In this document: positions 35,031 through 44,948 of the stretch, one piece after another
Layout of the letters: each line of letters starts with the position of its first letter
How positions within the stretch are numbered: the first letter of the stretch is position 1
Source of the DNA: Pontibacter arcticus
GTDB taxonomy: Bacteria; Bacteroidota; Bacteroidia; Cytophagales; Hymenobacteraceae
Length of the DNA stretch: 64,000 nucleotides
Reading direction: 5' to 3'
NCBI RefSeq assembly: GCF_003284895.1
Contig: NZ_QMDV01000003.1
Coordinates: forward strand, 676,603-740,602
The notes under the pieces: model-generated
Database searches by the model: none
What the model was told of the DNA's origin: nothing
Seen by the model: the letters and a program-made list of their open reading frames with translations, nothing else
Made by a program: the position numbers and the translations under genes

Positions 35031-38000
35031 TTAGCGATTCTTTATAATTTTTGTAGCTGCTTTTATACTTCCGCTCACTACTTTCAGCATATACATGCCA
35101 TTGGCTAATTTTTGCAGCGGCAGTTCCAATTGGTTTTCCCCTTTTTCCAGTTCAATTGTTTTGCGTATTACCTCCCGGCCCTGTAAGTCGAGGAGGATCA
35201 GTTGTGCGCTTTCCTGTTGCTGTGCTACAAGGGATATGGAAATTTGGCTGATAAATGGGTTTGGATATACCTTCATTACCAGGTCAGAGGCCGTATTGCC
35301 TTCAGTTTCCAAAGTAATGACATTACTGTATGCGATGCTCCCATCTGAGTCTACCTGTTTAAGTCTGTAATAAGCTGTGCCTACGAGTGGTGATTTATCT
35401 GTGAAGCTGTATTTGTTAGATACGTTGCTATTGCCTTTACCTGCAACAGTCCCGAGCTTTTCAAATGCTTTACTGTCGCTGCTGCGTTCTACTTCAAATC
35501 TGTCGTTGTCCTTCTCGGATGCGGTCAGCCACTGCAGTTCTACTTTACCTTTTCCTGCACTGGCTCTGAAGTAAACTAACTCTACAGGAAGAGGAGTAAT
35601 TGTAGGGGAATTACCACGAATGCGTATTAAAATATTTACTGTGCTAATGCCACCTGACCTATCTGTCAGGCTAATTGTAAGTGGATATATGCCTTCGACT
35701 AATGTTGTACTGTTACTGACAGTAATAGTACCGTTCTGTGCTAAAAATGTGCCTGATGGCATGATGCCCTGCGTGTTGGTTGCAGCTACAATACCTCCAT
35801 CAGAATCAGTAGCTTCGGCAAGTATATTACCGTTTACATACTCATTTTTATATTTAGGCACAGTAATAGTGTAAGCGGCCGGGCAGTTTATAATAACCGT
35901 AACTTCAGATTGTGTAGAAGCAGAATTACCACCACAAGTGGATTGTGCCGTCCAGCGCAATACGTAGGTTCCTGTTACAAGTCCCTGAACAGTTGCATTA
36001 GGATTGCTTACAGAGCTAAACGTAACTGTAGAAGGGCCACTAACCTGGCTCCAAGTCCCATTATCAGGTGCTACATTATTGCCCTGCAGAACAGCAGTGC
36101 TGCCACATGATGTAAAATTTGGACCTGCATTAGCTGTTATCGGTGCGTTGGTTACTGTTACTGTAGCTGTATTCAATAGTGTAAGCGTCCCGCAAACGTT
36201 GCCTGTCAGCCTACGCACAGTTGCATAAAATATTGCCGTTCCTGCTGTGGTCAGATTACCTGTAGTTAATCCTATAGTAGCACCTGATCCACGGAATGAG
36301 CCAAGCAGAGCATCAGTAGCCGGACTATTGGTTGTTCCTAATCTGCGATATATACTATACTCAAAATCATTATTTGGTTCTGTCGCAACATTGATAGTAG
36401 TAGCCCCGCCAACACAAGCTTTGTTATTGGTAGGGAAAACTGCATTGGTGATAGAAGGACTTGATATAGTAGTAGAAACCTGAGATGGCAAAGTTAAACT
36501 GCAAGGAGAAGTTCCTGTTCTGAACGTTACCCGTAGTCCATAAGTAGAGTTGGTTGTTACAGTACCAGTTGTTAACAAGATAGCATTGGTTGCACCTTGT
36601 ACAGCACTACCCACCAACTGATTGGTTGCTTGGTCTACCAACTGATAATTATAACTGGAGTTGGTTCCATTCAGTGAAAAGCTCGCTGCTGTATTAGCGC
36701 AAACAGCCTGGCTGATAGATACAAAGCTAAGTCCCGTAGTAATAGGCTGTGGCCTCACAGTTATATTTGACGTGCTGGTTGATACAGCATCACAATTAAT
36801 GCCACTGATTCTCCTTGCTCTGTAAGTTATAGTTTGGTTCTGGTCGGTAGTGGTTGTGTTAACTAAGGGGCCAGAAATCAATGTAATTGGCCCTCCGGTT
36901 CCTATGACCGAGCTTCCAGATTCCGTACCGTTAACTAAAACTCTGTAAGAAACGCCATACTCTGATCCTGACAAATTAAAGCTGATACTGTTGCTACCGC
37001 AAATTGTAGTTGCTGAAATTGCAGATATAGTATATGAGACTATAGGTGCAAGACAAGATACAAGGACCGGCGTTATTTTATCACTTTCACATGTGTTTCC
37101 TGAGATCTTAAAGTTAGCTGTTACAGAAGCTCCTGCAAAAATTTCCAGAGATGAAAACCCACTTGCTGTCCAGATGCCGTTTGATGCTGTCAGTACAGGA
37201 GAGAAAGGAGTACCTTCGATGTAAACAGTTATCAAGGAGCCAACCGGTGCGGTTCCGGAAATGGTGGTTTGGCCTTCGTTAATAGGAGAGGTTATGGTTA
37301 ATACACCCGTTGGGCCTGGAGCTGATGTAACAGGAAAAGAGTTTACACTTCGGACTTTACCCACAGCTTTTGCTCTTGCTGTAACTTGTGTTCCTGCGGT
37401 GATACCGCCTCCCGCAGCTGAAGTTAAATTAACTAACCAAGTCCCTGTAGCTGATACTATTGCTGTCAGAGCGGTACTGGTGCCACTCTGAGTGATAAGT
37501 GTGCCATTACGTTCACCAACAGTACCGCCTGTATAAAACTGAATTACTGTTCCTGCAGGCTCAGTTGATGTGCCGGATAAGCTGGTAATTCTGCCACAGC
37601 CGGCTGGGTTAATTGTAGGAGATAGAGTTGTTTGCTGTACTGTTAAAAAGTTAGATGGAGAAGAGTATGTATTTGTACATGAAGAACTTCCTCCACCAGT
37701 TAATGTAAGACTAGTTCTCACATTGAGCACTTCACCTGGTTTCAGGTCAGCCACAAAAGTAGGTGAAAGATTAATAGTCCATGAATTAGTAGTTGAGGTA
37801 AAAGCTACTCCTTCAGTAGTGGCAACTCCATTTTTGAAAAGTATAATTGAACCTGTAGTTGTTGTGCCATTTAAACTTAAAGTACCTGTAATGCTTACTG
37901 TATTAGTAGGCACTTCATATAGTACGGTTCCACTTGTAATATTCTGTGAGACATTGTTATAAGTTACATTAGTGATAGAAATAAGTTGGTTGTTAGCAGC

Positions 38001-39491
38001 GCCTGCCTGCCCATTGTTGTAGCATAATTGATTTGATCTTAAAGATGTACAACCTTGAGGAATGGAGAAGTTTGAATTATAGGGTGTTGTGATAGCATAA
38101 AAATTTGTTTCTGGTAAACTGGCTGAGGCAACATAATTTGAGGTCCATGTAAAAGTGCCATCAGCATTTGCAGTACCTGGTGTGAAATCTACAGTTGCAA
38201 TTGGGGAGGTACCAGATATAGGAAAAATCTGTATTCTTTGTGGTAAATTACTTGTTGTAGTGCCTTGGAAAGCCCGAGTATTTCCAGAAGATACAGTACG
38301 TTGTAATCTAAGAGCTGAAGTAGAAGTACAAATACCGGAAGTAACTGTTACTACGTTCGAAGCTGCCGAGACAGACTTCCCTACAGGGGTAACTCTGGCT
38401 GTTATTACATCACCAGCTACTAATAATGTACTTGATATGCCACTTATTGTCCAAGCGCCGGTGCTGCTAACGGTTGGGCAGGTAGGCTGGCCTGTGCCAC
38501 CACAAATAGCTATCCCATTACGCAAAACCGTAACAACGGAACCTACTGCCTCTACAGAAGTTCCGGAAATGGAAGTGCTGCTGGCAGTAATCGGGCCACT
38601 TACCACAGGCGCTGTTGCTCCTATGGCAGCAAACCCTGTTGTTTGTATGTTGGTAAGGCTCGTTGGCGGGAAGCCATTGATAAGTGCCCGCCAAGCGCTT
38701 GGTGCGTCATAATTATAAGCCTGAAAGTTAACGCCTCCTACATCGGAAACAGTACCTGTAAAGCCACTTTGGGCACTGGTAATTGTAATTCCACTCATCC
38801 GCAAAGGCGTAGCTTCAGTTATACCTCCCTGAAAAGCTGAAAGCGGAACATAGAAATCATAAAAATAATCTGTATTGTTACCGTTAAGAGATCCGGCAAT
38901 AGCTCTTTGTGAATATTGATCTACAGAGCCATTAAAGATAGTTGTACTACTTGTAGATGTATGTTTTAAAATCTGAACTGCTGTGTTAGAAGCTAATAAC
39001 ACCTCAAATTCGAAGCCAGGGTTGAAGCCTGTTCCATTAAACGTATTATCCGAATCTATTAGTACACTGTAGCCTTTCGAGGCTGATGAGGCACCTCCCA
39101 ACCTGATCCGGAAAAGAAAGTTGATGCCATCAAAATAAGCAGAGATAGGCGAACCAGTGGAGGGGGAAGTTACAGGTGAAATCGGAGCAGCCAGATCCGT
39201 ATGGCCGCCTGTTGAGCCTGTATTAAGATCACCTATTGGCTCTGTAGTTAAAGCTGGAAATTGGCGGTATGGGATTTCGCTAATACCGATGCCTTCGTCT
39301 TTTCCGGCAGAAAATCCATTTCTTGAAGCAGAAACGTAGCCATCCAGGTTAGGGTCCAGCACCTTGTTTCCTCCTGCAGTGGCTGTTTTATAAATTAAAC
39401 CGGGAGTTTGAGCACTCACCTGTAGTAAACCAGCAGTGGTTGTAAAGAAGATAATCAGTAACGTGATAATGTAGTAATAATTTATTTTCAT
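35031..39491 (-). CDS. Large secreted protein with type IX secretion sorting domain
   Basis: A 1486-residue exported protein. A signal peptide (about 1-28, LLQVSAQ) is followed by a beta-sandwich, DOMON/CBM9-like region (about 30-280, with NLDGYVSASRNGF and YFDGINFLFRIRLGG). A long series of Ser/Thr/Gly-rich Ig-like repeats runs to about 1300. Then comes a fibronectin-like module common in such proteins (PLPVELVYFRA...YYRLKQVDSDG) and a C-terminal type A sorting domain (about 1410-1486, VYPNPF, GMYMLKVVSG, ending IIKNR). The sorting domain directs it through the outer membrane by the type IX system and onto the surface. No catalytic motif is visible, so it is probably an adhesin or matrix component. 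The AAGTATR motif is scarce here. Confidence 0.88.
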   Translation of the reverse strand: MKINYYYIITLLIIFFTTTAGLLQVSAQTPGLIYKTATAGGNKVLDPNLDGYVSASRNGFSAGKDEGIGISEIPYRQFPALTTEPIGDLNTGSTGGHTDLAAPISPVTSPSTGSPISAYFDGINFLFRIRLGGASSASKGYSVLIDSDNTFNGTGFNPGFEFEVLLASNTAVQILKHTSTSSTTIFNGSVDQYSQRAIAGSLNGNNTDYFYDFYVPLSAFQGGITEATPLRMSGITITSAQSGFTGTVSDVGGVNFQAYNYDAPSAWRALINGFPPTSLTNIQTTGFAAIGATAPVVSGPITASSTSISGTSVEAVGSVVTVLRNGIAICGGTGQPTCPTVSSTGAWTISGISSTLLVAGDVITARVTPVGKSVSAASNVVTVTSGICTSTSALRLQRTVSSGNTRAFQGTTTSNLPQRIQIFPISGTSPIATVDFTPGTANADGTFTWTSNYVASASLPETNFYAITTPYNSNFSIPQGCTSLRSNQLCYNNGQAGAANNQLISITNVTYNNVSQNITSGTVLYEVPTNTVSITGTLSLNGTTTTGSIILFKNGVATTEGVAFTSTTNSWTINLSPTFVADLKPGEVLNVRTSLTLTGGGSSSCTNTYSSPSNFLTVQQTTLSPTINPAGCGRITSLSGTSTEPAGTVIQFYTGGTVGERNGTLITQSGTSTALTAIVSATGTWLVNLTSAAGGGITAGTQVTARAKAVGKVRSVNSFPVTSAPGPTGVLTITSPINEGQTTISGTAPVGSLITVYIEGTPFSPVLTASNGIWTASGFSSLEIFAGASVTANFKISGNTCESDKITPVLVSCLAPIVSYTISAISATTICGSNSISFNLSGSEYGVSYRVLVNGTESGSSVIGTGGPITLISGPLVNTTTTDQNQTITYRARRISGINCDAVSTSTSNITVRPQPITTGLSFVSISQAVCANTAASFSLNGTNSSYNYQLVDQATNQLVGSAVQGATNAILLTTGTVTTNSTYGLRVTFRTGTSPCSLTLPSQVSTTISSPSITNAVFPTNNKACVGGATTINVATEPNNDFEYSIYRRLGTTNSPATDALLGSFRGSGATIGLTTGNLTTAGTAIFYATVRRLTGNVCGTLTLLNTATVTVTNAPITANAGPNFTSCGSTAVLQGNNVAPDNGTWSQVSGPSTVTFSSVSNPNATVQGLVTGTYVLRWTAQSTCGGNSASTQSEVTVIINCPAAYTITVPKYKNEYVNGNILAEATDSDGGIVAATNTQGIMPSGTFLAQNGTITVSNSTTLVEGIYPLTISLTDRSGGISTVNILIRIRGNSPTITPLPVELVYFRASAGKGKVELQWLTASEKDNDRFEVERSSDSKAFEKLGTVAGKGNSNVSNKYSFTDKSPLVGTAYYRLKQVDSDGSIAYSNVITLETEGNTASDLVMKVYPNPFISQISISLVAQQQESAQLILLDLQGREVIRKTIELEKGENQLELPLQKLANGMYMLKVVSGSIKAATKIIKNR

Positions 39492-39803
39492 AGGGTTATG
39501 CTAAAAGTAATTGTTCATTTTCAGGAGAAGTTCCTTTCATACTTTTTACTTTCATTAATAGTGTACTTAAGCGATAGTATTGTATAAGTTTAATTCAGTG
39601 GTAATTACTATTGTTGAGAACGATATAACTAAACTGTAAGCTGGTACTAGGGTTTTAATGTAAAAGTTTAATTCTATAATGGCTTTTTGATAAATGGTTA
39701 AGAAAATGCACAAAGTTGCTACTTATGTCAAGCGTGGTATGGAGATAAGGAGTGACTAATAATTGTTCCGGCTAAATTGGCTGTTACAGCTAAAGTGTAG
39801 TTA
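39492..39803. other. Spacer upstream of the large secreted-protein gene
   Basis: A 312-base AT-rich spacer between the biotin operon end and the large gene. No terminator with a clear T-run or ORF was identified. Confidence 0.5.
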
Positions 39804-41003
39804 TTACCACTGCCTAAGTACTATACTTGCAGCATTCCCTCCAAAGCCGGCAGCATTAACCAGCACCCGGTTTATACTTGCAGGTGCGGTAGCCTGAATG
39901 GAAGTCGGGTAGGAAGGCGCCGGGAATTTTTGATGTCGTAGAATATGAAGCGCAAATTCTACACTTAGGCCACCGGAAGCGCCTAATGTATGGCCAGTCA
40001 GCCATTTATTTGTCGTTATAGCTGGTGCTTCAGCTCCGAAAACGGCTGCTAAAGCAGCTAGTTCAGCGCTATCGCCGGCGTAGGTTCCGGGCGTATGGGT
40101 AATTATCAGCTCTATACCTGGATCTTTTTCTGAAAGCTGGGAAAGCGCGTGCCGCATCGATTTTTGAAAATTTAGCCCTTCTTTCGAGATGCCGGTTTTG
40201 CTGCCAATCTGCTCAAAGCCAAGCCCTATCGCTTCCAGAATAACATCTCCTTTTTTCAGTTCGGTTTCTGCAACCAACTCCAGTGCAAAAACAGCGGCTC
40301 CTTCGCCTAAAACAAAGGTATTCTGCTTAGCCACGGCGTAGGGCTGGCACGGGAAAGTATGGCTGTCGCGTTTGGAATAAATACCGATGGCTTTCATTTG
40401 GGCGATGGTAAAATCGGTGAGCGGAGCTTCGGTGCCGCCAGCCAGAAAGCGGGTTGCCATACCGGCTTTTAACCAGGCCATGCCGTTGGCAAGTGCCATT
40501 AAGGCCGTACTGCACGTAATAGAATGGCTGATCTGTGCGCCGCCGGCATTAACGGCATGGGCCACCCAGCTCGACAAATTGCCTAAGGTAGTAGTAGGGG
40601 AGGCCGCTGCCGAAAGGTCGTTTTGCTGAAATGCTTCGAAATGTTGCTCAAACAAACCGGCTGCCCCGCGCGAAGAACCAATGTTTACGCCCAGGTCATC
40701 GTGCAGTACATGATCTGATCTTAGCCAGCCAGCCTCCTCAGCCGCTTGCCTGGCTGCATAAATGGCCAGGTGCACAGAGCGGTCCAGATTTTTGTAAGCC
40801 GGATTAGCCTTTATTAATTGCTGTAAAGTATTCTCTGCATCAACAGAAAGCGCAGCAACCGGCGTTGGCTGGTTCTGGTGAAGTATGGTTTTAAATGCGG
40901 GTTGCCCGGAAGTATAACTTTGCGCAGTTGTAACTTCATTAAAGCCCAAAGGCGAAATAGCACCACAGCCTCTTAGTACGATATATTCTTTTCCCATCTC
41001 CAA
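39804..41003 (-). CDS. Beta-ketoacyl-ACP synthase-like protein in biotin operon
   Basis: A 399-residue thiolase-fold condensing enzyme of the FabF class. The Cys-His-His triad is intact: SITCSTALMAL (Cys164), ITHTPGTYAGD (His303) and TGHTLGASGG (His338). It would extend an acyl-ACP by two carbons. As the last gene behind bioB, F, D and A it may supply a pimeloyl precursor, which is inferred only from position, because no bioC or bioH is visible here. Alternatively it is an ordinary lipid enzyme that happens to follow the operon. It lies 97 bases past bioA. Confidence 0.88.
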   Translation of the reverse strand: MEMGKEYIVLRGCGAISPLGFNEVTTAQSYTSGQPAFKTILHQNQPTPVAALSVDAENTLQQLIKANPAYKNLDRSVHLAIYAARQAAEEAGWLRSDHVLHDDLGVNIGSSRGAAGLFEQHFEAFQQNDLSAAASPTTTLGNLSSWVAHAVNAGGAQISHSITCSTALMALANGMAWLKAGMATRFLAGGTEAPLTDFTIAQMKAIGIYSKRDSHTFPCQPYAVAKQNTFVLGEGAAVFALELVAETELKKGDVILEAIGLGFEQIGSKTGISKEGLNFQKSMRHALSQLSEKDPGIELIITHTPGTYAGDSAELAALAAVFGAEAPAITTNKWLTGHTLGASGGLSVEFALHILRHQKFPAPSYPTSIQATAPASINRVLVNAAGFGGNAASIVLRQW

Positions 41004-41100
41004 ACAGCGGCAAAACTAGCGACAAACGCAGTAGGAACAAGCACTTTCCGGCAAAGACTTTAATCTGAATTTATACTTCGTTGCAGAAGATAAGAAATAC

Positions 41101-42396
41101 TTACTTCAGTGCTGAGATCAGTTGCTGCATACCCAAAATGGTCTGGTATACTTGATCAAGCTGTTCGTTGGTAATACAATAAGGCGGAATGATGTAGATG
41201 ATATTGCCCAGCGGACGAAGGATAACACCTTGCTCCATCGCAAAATTATAAAGCGTATCGCGCAGGTTGCTGAAGTAAGAAGTAGCGGTGTCTTCAAACT
41301 CAATGGCTAAGATGGTGCCTTGCTGGCGTACCTGCTGTACTTTCGGGAGCTGTTTTATACTTGCTGCGAAGGTTGCATGGCGTTGGCTGATGCGGTTTAT
41401 ACTTTCCTGTGTTTCGGGTTGAAGAAGTAAATCCATACTTGCCAGGCCGGCGGCGCAGGCTACCGGGTTTGCGGTATAGCTGTGCCCGTGGAAAAACGTC
41501 TTACTCTTATCATCGTGCAGGAAGGCGTCGTAAATCTTTTCGTTGCACGATGTTACACCTAAAGCCATCGTGCCGCCTGTCAATCCTTTTGATAAGCAAA
41601 CCATGTCGGGTTTTACTTCTACAAAATCGCTGGCAAAGGTACTGCCGGTGCGCCCGAAACCGGTCATCACTTCGTCTGCTATTAAAAGGATGTTATGCTG
41701 CTGGCAAACCCGGAGTAAGTTGTTTAGTGCGTCAGGCGTGTACATCACCATACCTGCGGTGCCCAGTACCAATGGTTCGTAAATAAAAGCGGCTATTTCA
41801 CCGGTTTGGGCAAGCGTTTCGAGTTGATTTATACTTTCATTTTCACGGCCAGGTACTGGTACATCAATAAAATCCACCTCAAACAAGTAGGACCAGAACG
41901 GTGCCGTAAAGGTGCTGCGGCTGCTCACAGCCATGGCGCCAAAAGTATCGCCGTGGTAACTATCCCTGAAGGCAACGATCTTCTTTTTAGGCGTGGCTGT
42001 GTTTTGCCAGTACTGGATCGCCATTTTAAGTGTCACTTCCACTGCCGTAGAGCCGTTATCCGAATAAAAAATGCGGCTTTGCCCTTCCGGAAGAATGCCA
42101 ATCAGGCGCTCGGCAAACGTAACTGCCGCCGGGTGTGTGAAACCTGCAAAAATAACATGCTCCAGTGTTCGCAGTTGCTCCGCTACTTTTTCAGCGATAT
42201 ACGGATGGGAATGCCCGTGCAGGTTAACCCACCACGATGACACGGCATCCAGGTAAACCTTGTCCGCTTCATCGAACAATAAAGCGCCTTCGCCCCGAAC
42301 AATCGGAACCGGGAGCGGAGCGGTTTTCATTTGCGTGTACGGGTGCCAGATTACGTTTTGGTCGCGTTGTGCTAACGATGGGTTTTCAGGGAGCAT
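41101..42396 (-). CDS. bioA: Adenosylmethionine-8-amino-7-oxononanoate aminotransferase
   Basis: A 431-residue PLP aminotransferase forming 7,8-diaminopelargonate from KAPA using SAM as amino donor. NVIWHPYTQMK (near 14-24), SSWWVNLHGHSHPYIA, FYSDNGSTAVEVTLKMA, LIADEVMTGFGRTG and the PLP lysine in MVCLSKGLTGG identify BioA rather than other class III transaminases. It is downstream of the HEAT-like gene in the operon. Confidence 0.95.
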   Translation of the reverse strand: MLPENPSLAQRDQNVIWHPYTQMKTAPLPVPIVRGEGALLFDEADKVYLDAVSSWWVNLHGHSHPYIAEKVAEQLRTLEHVIFAGFTHPAAVTFAERLIGILPEGQSRIFYSDNGSTAVEVTLKMAIQYWQNTATPKKKIVAFRDSYHGDTFGAMAVSSRSTFTAPFWSYLFEVDFIDVPVPGRENESINQLETLAQTGEIAAFIYEPLVLGTAGMVMYTPDALNNLLRVCQQHNILLIADEVMTGFGRTGSTFASDFVEVKPDMVCLSKGLTGGTMALGVTSCNEKIYDAFLHDDKSKTFFHGHSYTANPVACAAGLASMDLLLQPETQESINRISQRHATFAASIKQLPKVQQVRQQGTILAIEFEDTATSYFSNLRDTLYNFAMEQGVILRPLGNIIYIIPPYCITNEQLDQVYQTILGMQQLISALK

Positions 42397-42468
42397 AGTT
42401 ATTGGTTGTATTTCCCTGCAAAGAAAAGCTTTTTAAAAGAAAAAAGACAAGCTTATACTTTAAGGCTA

Positions 42469-43026
42469 CTATTTACAGAGCTGTTTCAGGATTTTACGTC
42501 CACGACTTTGCATAGCCGGTGAACCTTCGCGCAGATAATATTCGGTTTGTGCCTGCAATTCTTCTTTCACCCAACTAAAAGTATCAGAAAAGAAAAGTAA
42601 TAGTTCGAGGCAGTTAACGCGGACAGCAACAGGCGTTTTCGGAAAGATCAGCCACTCAAAAATGCTTTCTATAAGTATGGACTGGTCTGGTACAGCGGCC
42701 AGGGCGCATTTATGTAACGGAGTTGCCTTGGGTTTGCAGAACTGCAGCACGATGTTTGTGAAATGGCGCTGGCAACTCTGGTTTTTTTGGGTAGGCAAGC
42801 GCTTTATAAAAGTATGAAAATAGGGGATAAAAGCCTCCGGGTAACTTAACGAAACGTTCTCCAGCACCCAGGCCGCTCTGAACGCAATGGCCGGTTTTTG
42901 CTGCAGAAAGCATAGTTCAACCAGCTCAGGAACAGCATTTTGCTTTCCCACTTTTTGGGAAAGCGCCAGGATGTCTTTTTTTGTTAGCGGCGAAGCAAAA
43001 GCATTTACCAGTTCATCTTTAGGCAT
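42469..43026 (-). CDS. HEAT-like helical protein inside the biotin operon
   Basis: A 185-residue all-helical protein with HEAT-type alternation (AFRAAWVLENVSLSYPEAFIPYF, LIESIFEWLIFPKTPVAVRVNCLELL). There is no catalytic motif, signal or membrane segment. Its size and fold suggest an adaptor, but no family with known function was recognised. It sits between bioD and bioA on the same strand (72-96 base gaps), so co-expression with biotin synthesis is likely while a functional link is unproven. Confidence 0.75.
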   Translation of the reverse strand: MPKDELVNAFASPLTKKDILALSQKVGKQNAVPELVELCFLQQKPAIAFRAAWVLENVSLSYPEAFIPYFHTFIKRLPTQKNQSCQRHFTNIVLQFCKPKATPLHKCALAAVPDQSILIESIFEWLIFPKTPVAVRVNCLELLLFFSDTFSWVKEELQAQTEYYLREGSPAMQSRGRKILKQLCK

Positions 43027-43122
43027 ACTTTAGCAAGTAAATAAGTTGAGATGATACAGCGCCCGCCAGACGTAAAATCGTGAAGTATAAGTTTAAATCA
43101 AATGGTAATGTTTAGGTATAAA

Positions 43123-43737
43123 CTACAAATGGCCTTCGAACTGCCTGGCATATTCCAGCACAGCTTCCTGACAGAAATCAGCTTCCTGCCGGATAGAGGG
43201 TAACTTACGCAGCCCGGTGTATTTGATAATAAAATCTTCGGAGGTCGGGTTTTCTTCGCCGTTAAAAATGATGCCGGCCACCGGTACTTTGCGGTAACGC
43301 AGCACTTCAGCTGTAAGTAAAGTATGGTTTATACTTCCGAGGTAGTTTCTGGAGATCAACACTACTTCCAGGCCCAGTTGTTGCACCAGGTCCAGTACCA
43401 GGTAACGCTTGTTCAAAGGCACCATCAAACCCCCGGCACCTTCTACAATCAGGTTGTTGTCGGTTTCGGGTAATGTCAGGCCGTGTACATCAATTTCAAT
43501 GCCTTCGGCAGCCGCAGCCTTATGAGGCGACGAGGCTTTTTTCAGGCGGTATGCTTCCGGATGGAACACAGATTTGGTATTGGATATCAGGCTTTTAACC
43601 GTGTCTGTATCCGTGAAATCGAGTCCGCCTGCCTGCACAGGTTTCCAATAATCAGCTTGCAGTGCTTCGGTAAGTATGGCTGCGGCAACAGTTTTGCCTA
43701 CGTCCGTTCCGATGCCTGTTACAAAATAACGTTTCAT
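43123..43737 (-). CDS. bioD: Dethiobiotin synthetase
   Basis: A 204-residue P-loop enzyme closing the ureido ring of dethiobiotin from DAPA, CO2 and ATP. The P-loop is FVTGIGTDVGKTVAAA (about 5-20). YWKPVQAGG and VEGAGGLMVPLN are BioD signatures. Its ATG overlaps the bioF stop by four bases. Confidence 0.94.
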   Translation of the reverse strand: MKRYFVTGIGTDVGKTVAAAILTEALQADYWKPVQAGGLDFTDTDTVKSLISNTKSVFHPEAYRLKKASSPHKAAAAEGIEIDVHGLTLPETDNNLIVEGAGGLMVPLNKRYLVLDLVQQLGLEVVLISRNYLGSINHTLLTAEVLRYRKVPVAGIIFNGEENPTSEDFIIKYTGLRKLPSIRQEADFCQEAVLEYARQFEGHL

Positions 43738-44870
43738 GTACTTCTTGCTATGGCCTGCACGAGGCCGTCTATTTCTTCTTCTGTATTATAAGCATGCACA
43801 ATGATCCGGAGCCTGCCCGTACCAGTTGGCACAGTGGGCGGAAGCACCGGTCGTGCGTCAAAACCTTCTTTTTGCAAGTCAGCTGCCAGCGATGTCAATT
43901 GCTGCTGCTCCTTCGGGAAAACAGAGAGAATGACGCTGTTTTCGGGGGAGCAGGTAACATTGCTTAAGTTATTTAATTTCTGGTACAGTTTATATGCCAG
44001 GGCTTTAGTTTTTTTTCTTTCTGCTGAGAAATCCGGCAGCAACTGGTACGCGCACTTTAAACTAACGAGCGCGTGTGTTGGCAAACCTGTTGTATAAATA
44101 AATGCCCTGCTATAGTTTATCAAAAAATCGCGTAGCACAGCAGGCCCTACCACAGCAGCACCGTGGCAACCCATTGCTTTGCCATAGGTGATCACCTGCG
44201 CAAAAACTTTGTTTTCCAGTCCTAAGGCTGCCGTTAAGCCTTCGCCTTTTTCGCCATACAAACCCACGGCATGGGCTTCGTCTACAATTAAGGCTGCGTT
44301 TTTATTTTCACAAAGTATGGCCAGTTCAGCTAAGGGTGCCCTGTCGCCATCCATCGAGTAAACTGACTCCACCACCACATATACCTGCCCGGTTGCCAGT
44401 TTTAGTTTCTGTTTGAGGTCTGCTACATCGTTATGCCGGAAACTGTAGCATTTGGCAAAGCTCAACCGTAATCCGTCCTTCATGGATGCATGGCTGGCTT
44501 CGTCGTAAAAAACCGTATCGCCCCGCTGCGGCAGCGCTGATAGTAACCCTACATTTGCCGCATACCCGGAGTTAAACAGCAAAGCTGCTTCACTTTTGTG
44601 GTAAGCCGCAATCATACTTTCCAGTTCTTCGAAAAGCGGGTTGTTACCGGATAATAAGCGGGAGCCGGTTGCACCCAAAGGCAGCTGTTTATACTTTCCC
44701 TCTTCCTGTCTGATGCGCACGCGCAACCGTTCGGAGCGGGCAAGGCCGAGGTAATCGTTCGAGCAAAAGTCTACAAGGCCGACCGTGGTTTTGAGTTGCC
44801 GCAGGTTTCCCTGCGCTGCCCGGTCCGCCAGCTTCTGCGCTAATCTTTGCGACAAAGGATTATTTGACAA
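43734..44870 (-). CDS. bioF: 8-amino-7-oxononanoate synthase
   Basis: A 378-residue alpha-oxoamine synthase (PLP) condensing pimeloyl-ACP/CoA with alanine. FCSNDYLGLARSE, GATGSRLLSGN, LIVDEAHAVGLYGEKGEG and the PLP lysine of QVITYGKAMGCHGA are diagnostic. The first codons (MSNNPLSQR) lie inside the palindromic TTTGACAAA repeat shared with 7737-7813, so the annotated N-terminus may be partly repeat-derived. It follows bioB by 77 bases. Confidence 0.94.
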   Translation of the reverse strand: MSNNPLSQRLAQKLADRAAQGNLRQLKTTVGLVDFCSNDYLGLARSERLRVRIRQEEGKYKQLPLGATGSRLLSGNNPLFEELESMIAAYHKSEAALLFNSGYAANVGLLSALPQRGDTVFYDEASHASMKDGLRLSFAKCYSFRHNDVADLKQKLKLATGQVYVVVESVYSMDGDRAPLAELAILCENKNAALIVDEAHAVGLYGEKGEGLTAALGLENKVFAQVITYGKAMGCHGAAVVGPAVLRDFLINYSRAFIYTTGLPTHALVSLKCAYQLLPDFSAERKKTKALAYKLYQKLNNLSNVTCSPENSVILSVFPKEQQQLTSLAADLQKEGFDARPVLPPTVPTGTGRLRIIVHAYNTEEEIDGLVQAIARST

Positions 44871-44948
44871 AGGACAAAAGATTATAGATGAAAAATCTAC
44901 CTGAATATTTTTGGAAGTCTTTCTTCCTTTGTCAAATAGTCTCTTGTC
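44852..44948. repeat. Palindromic TTTGACAAA-type intergenic repeat, copy 2
   Basis: Contains gattatttgacaaaggac near the bioF start and, 50 bases on, cctttgtcaaatagtc, nearly its complement. It corresponds to the element at 7737-7813, with a different middle. The left end overlaps the first codons of bioF. Confidence 0.55.
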
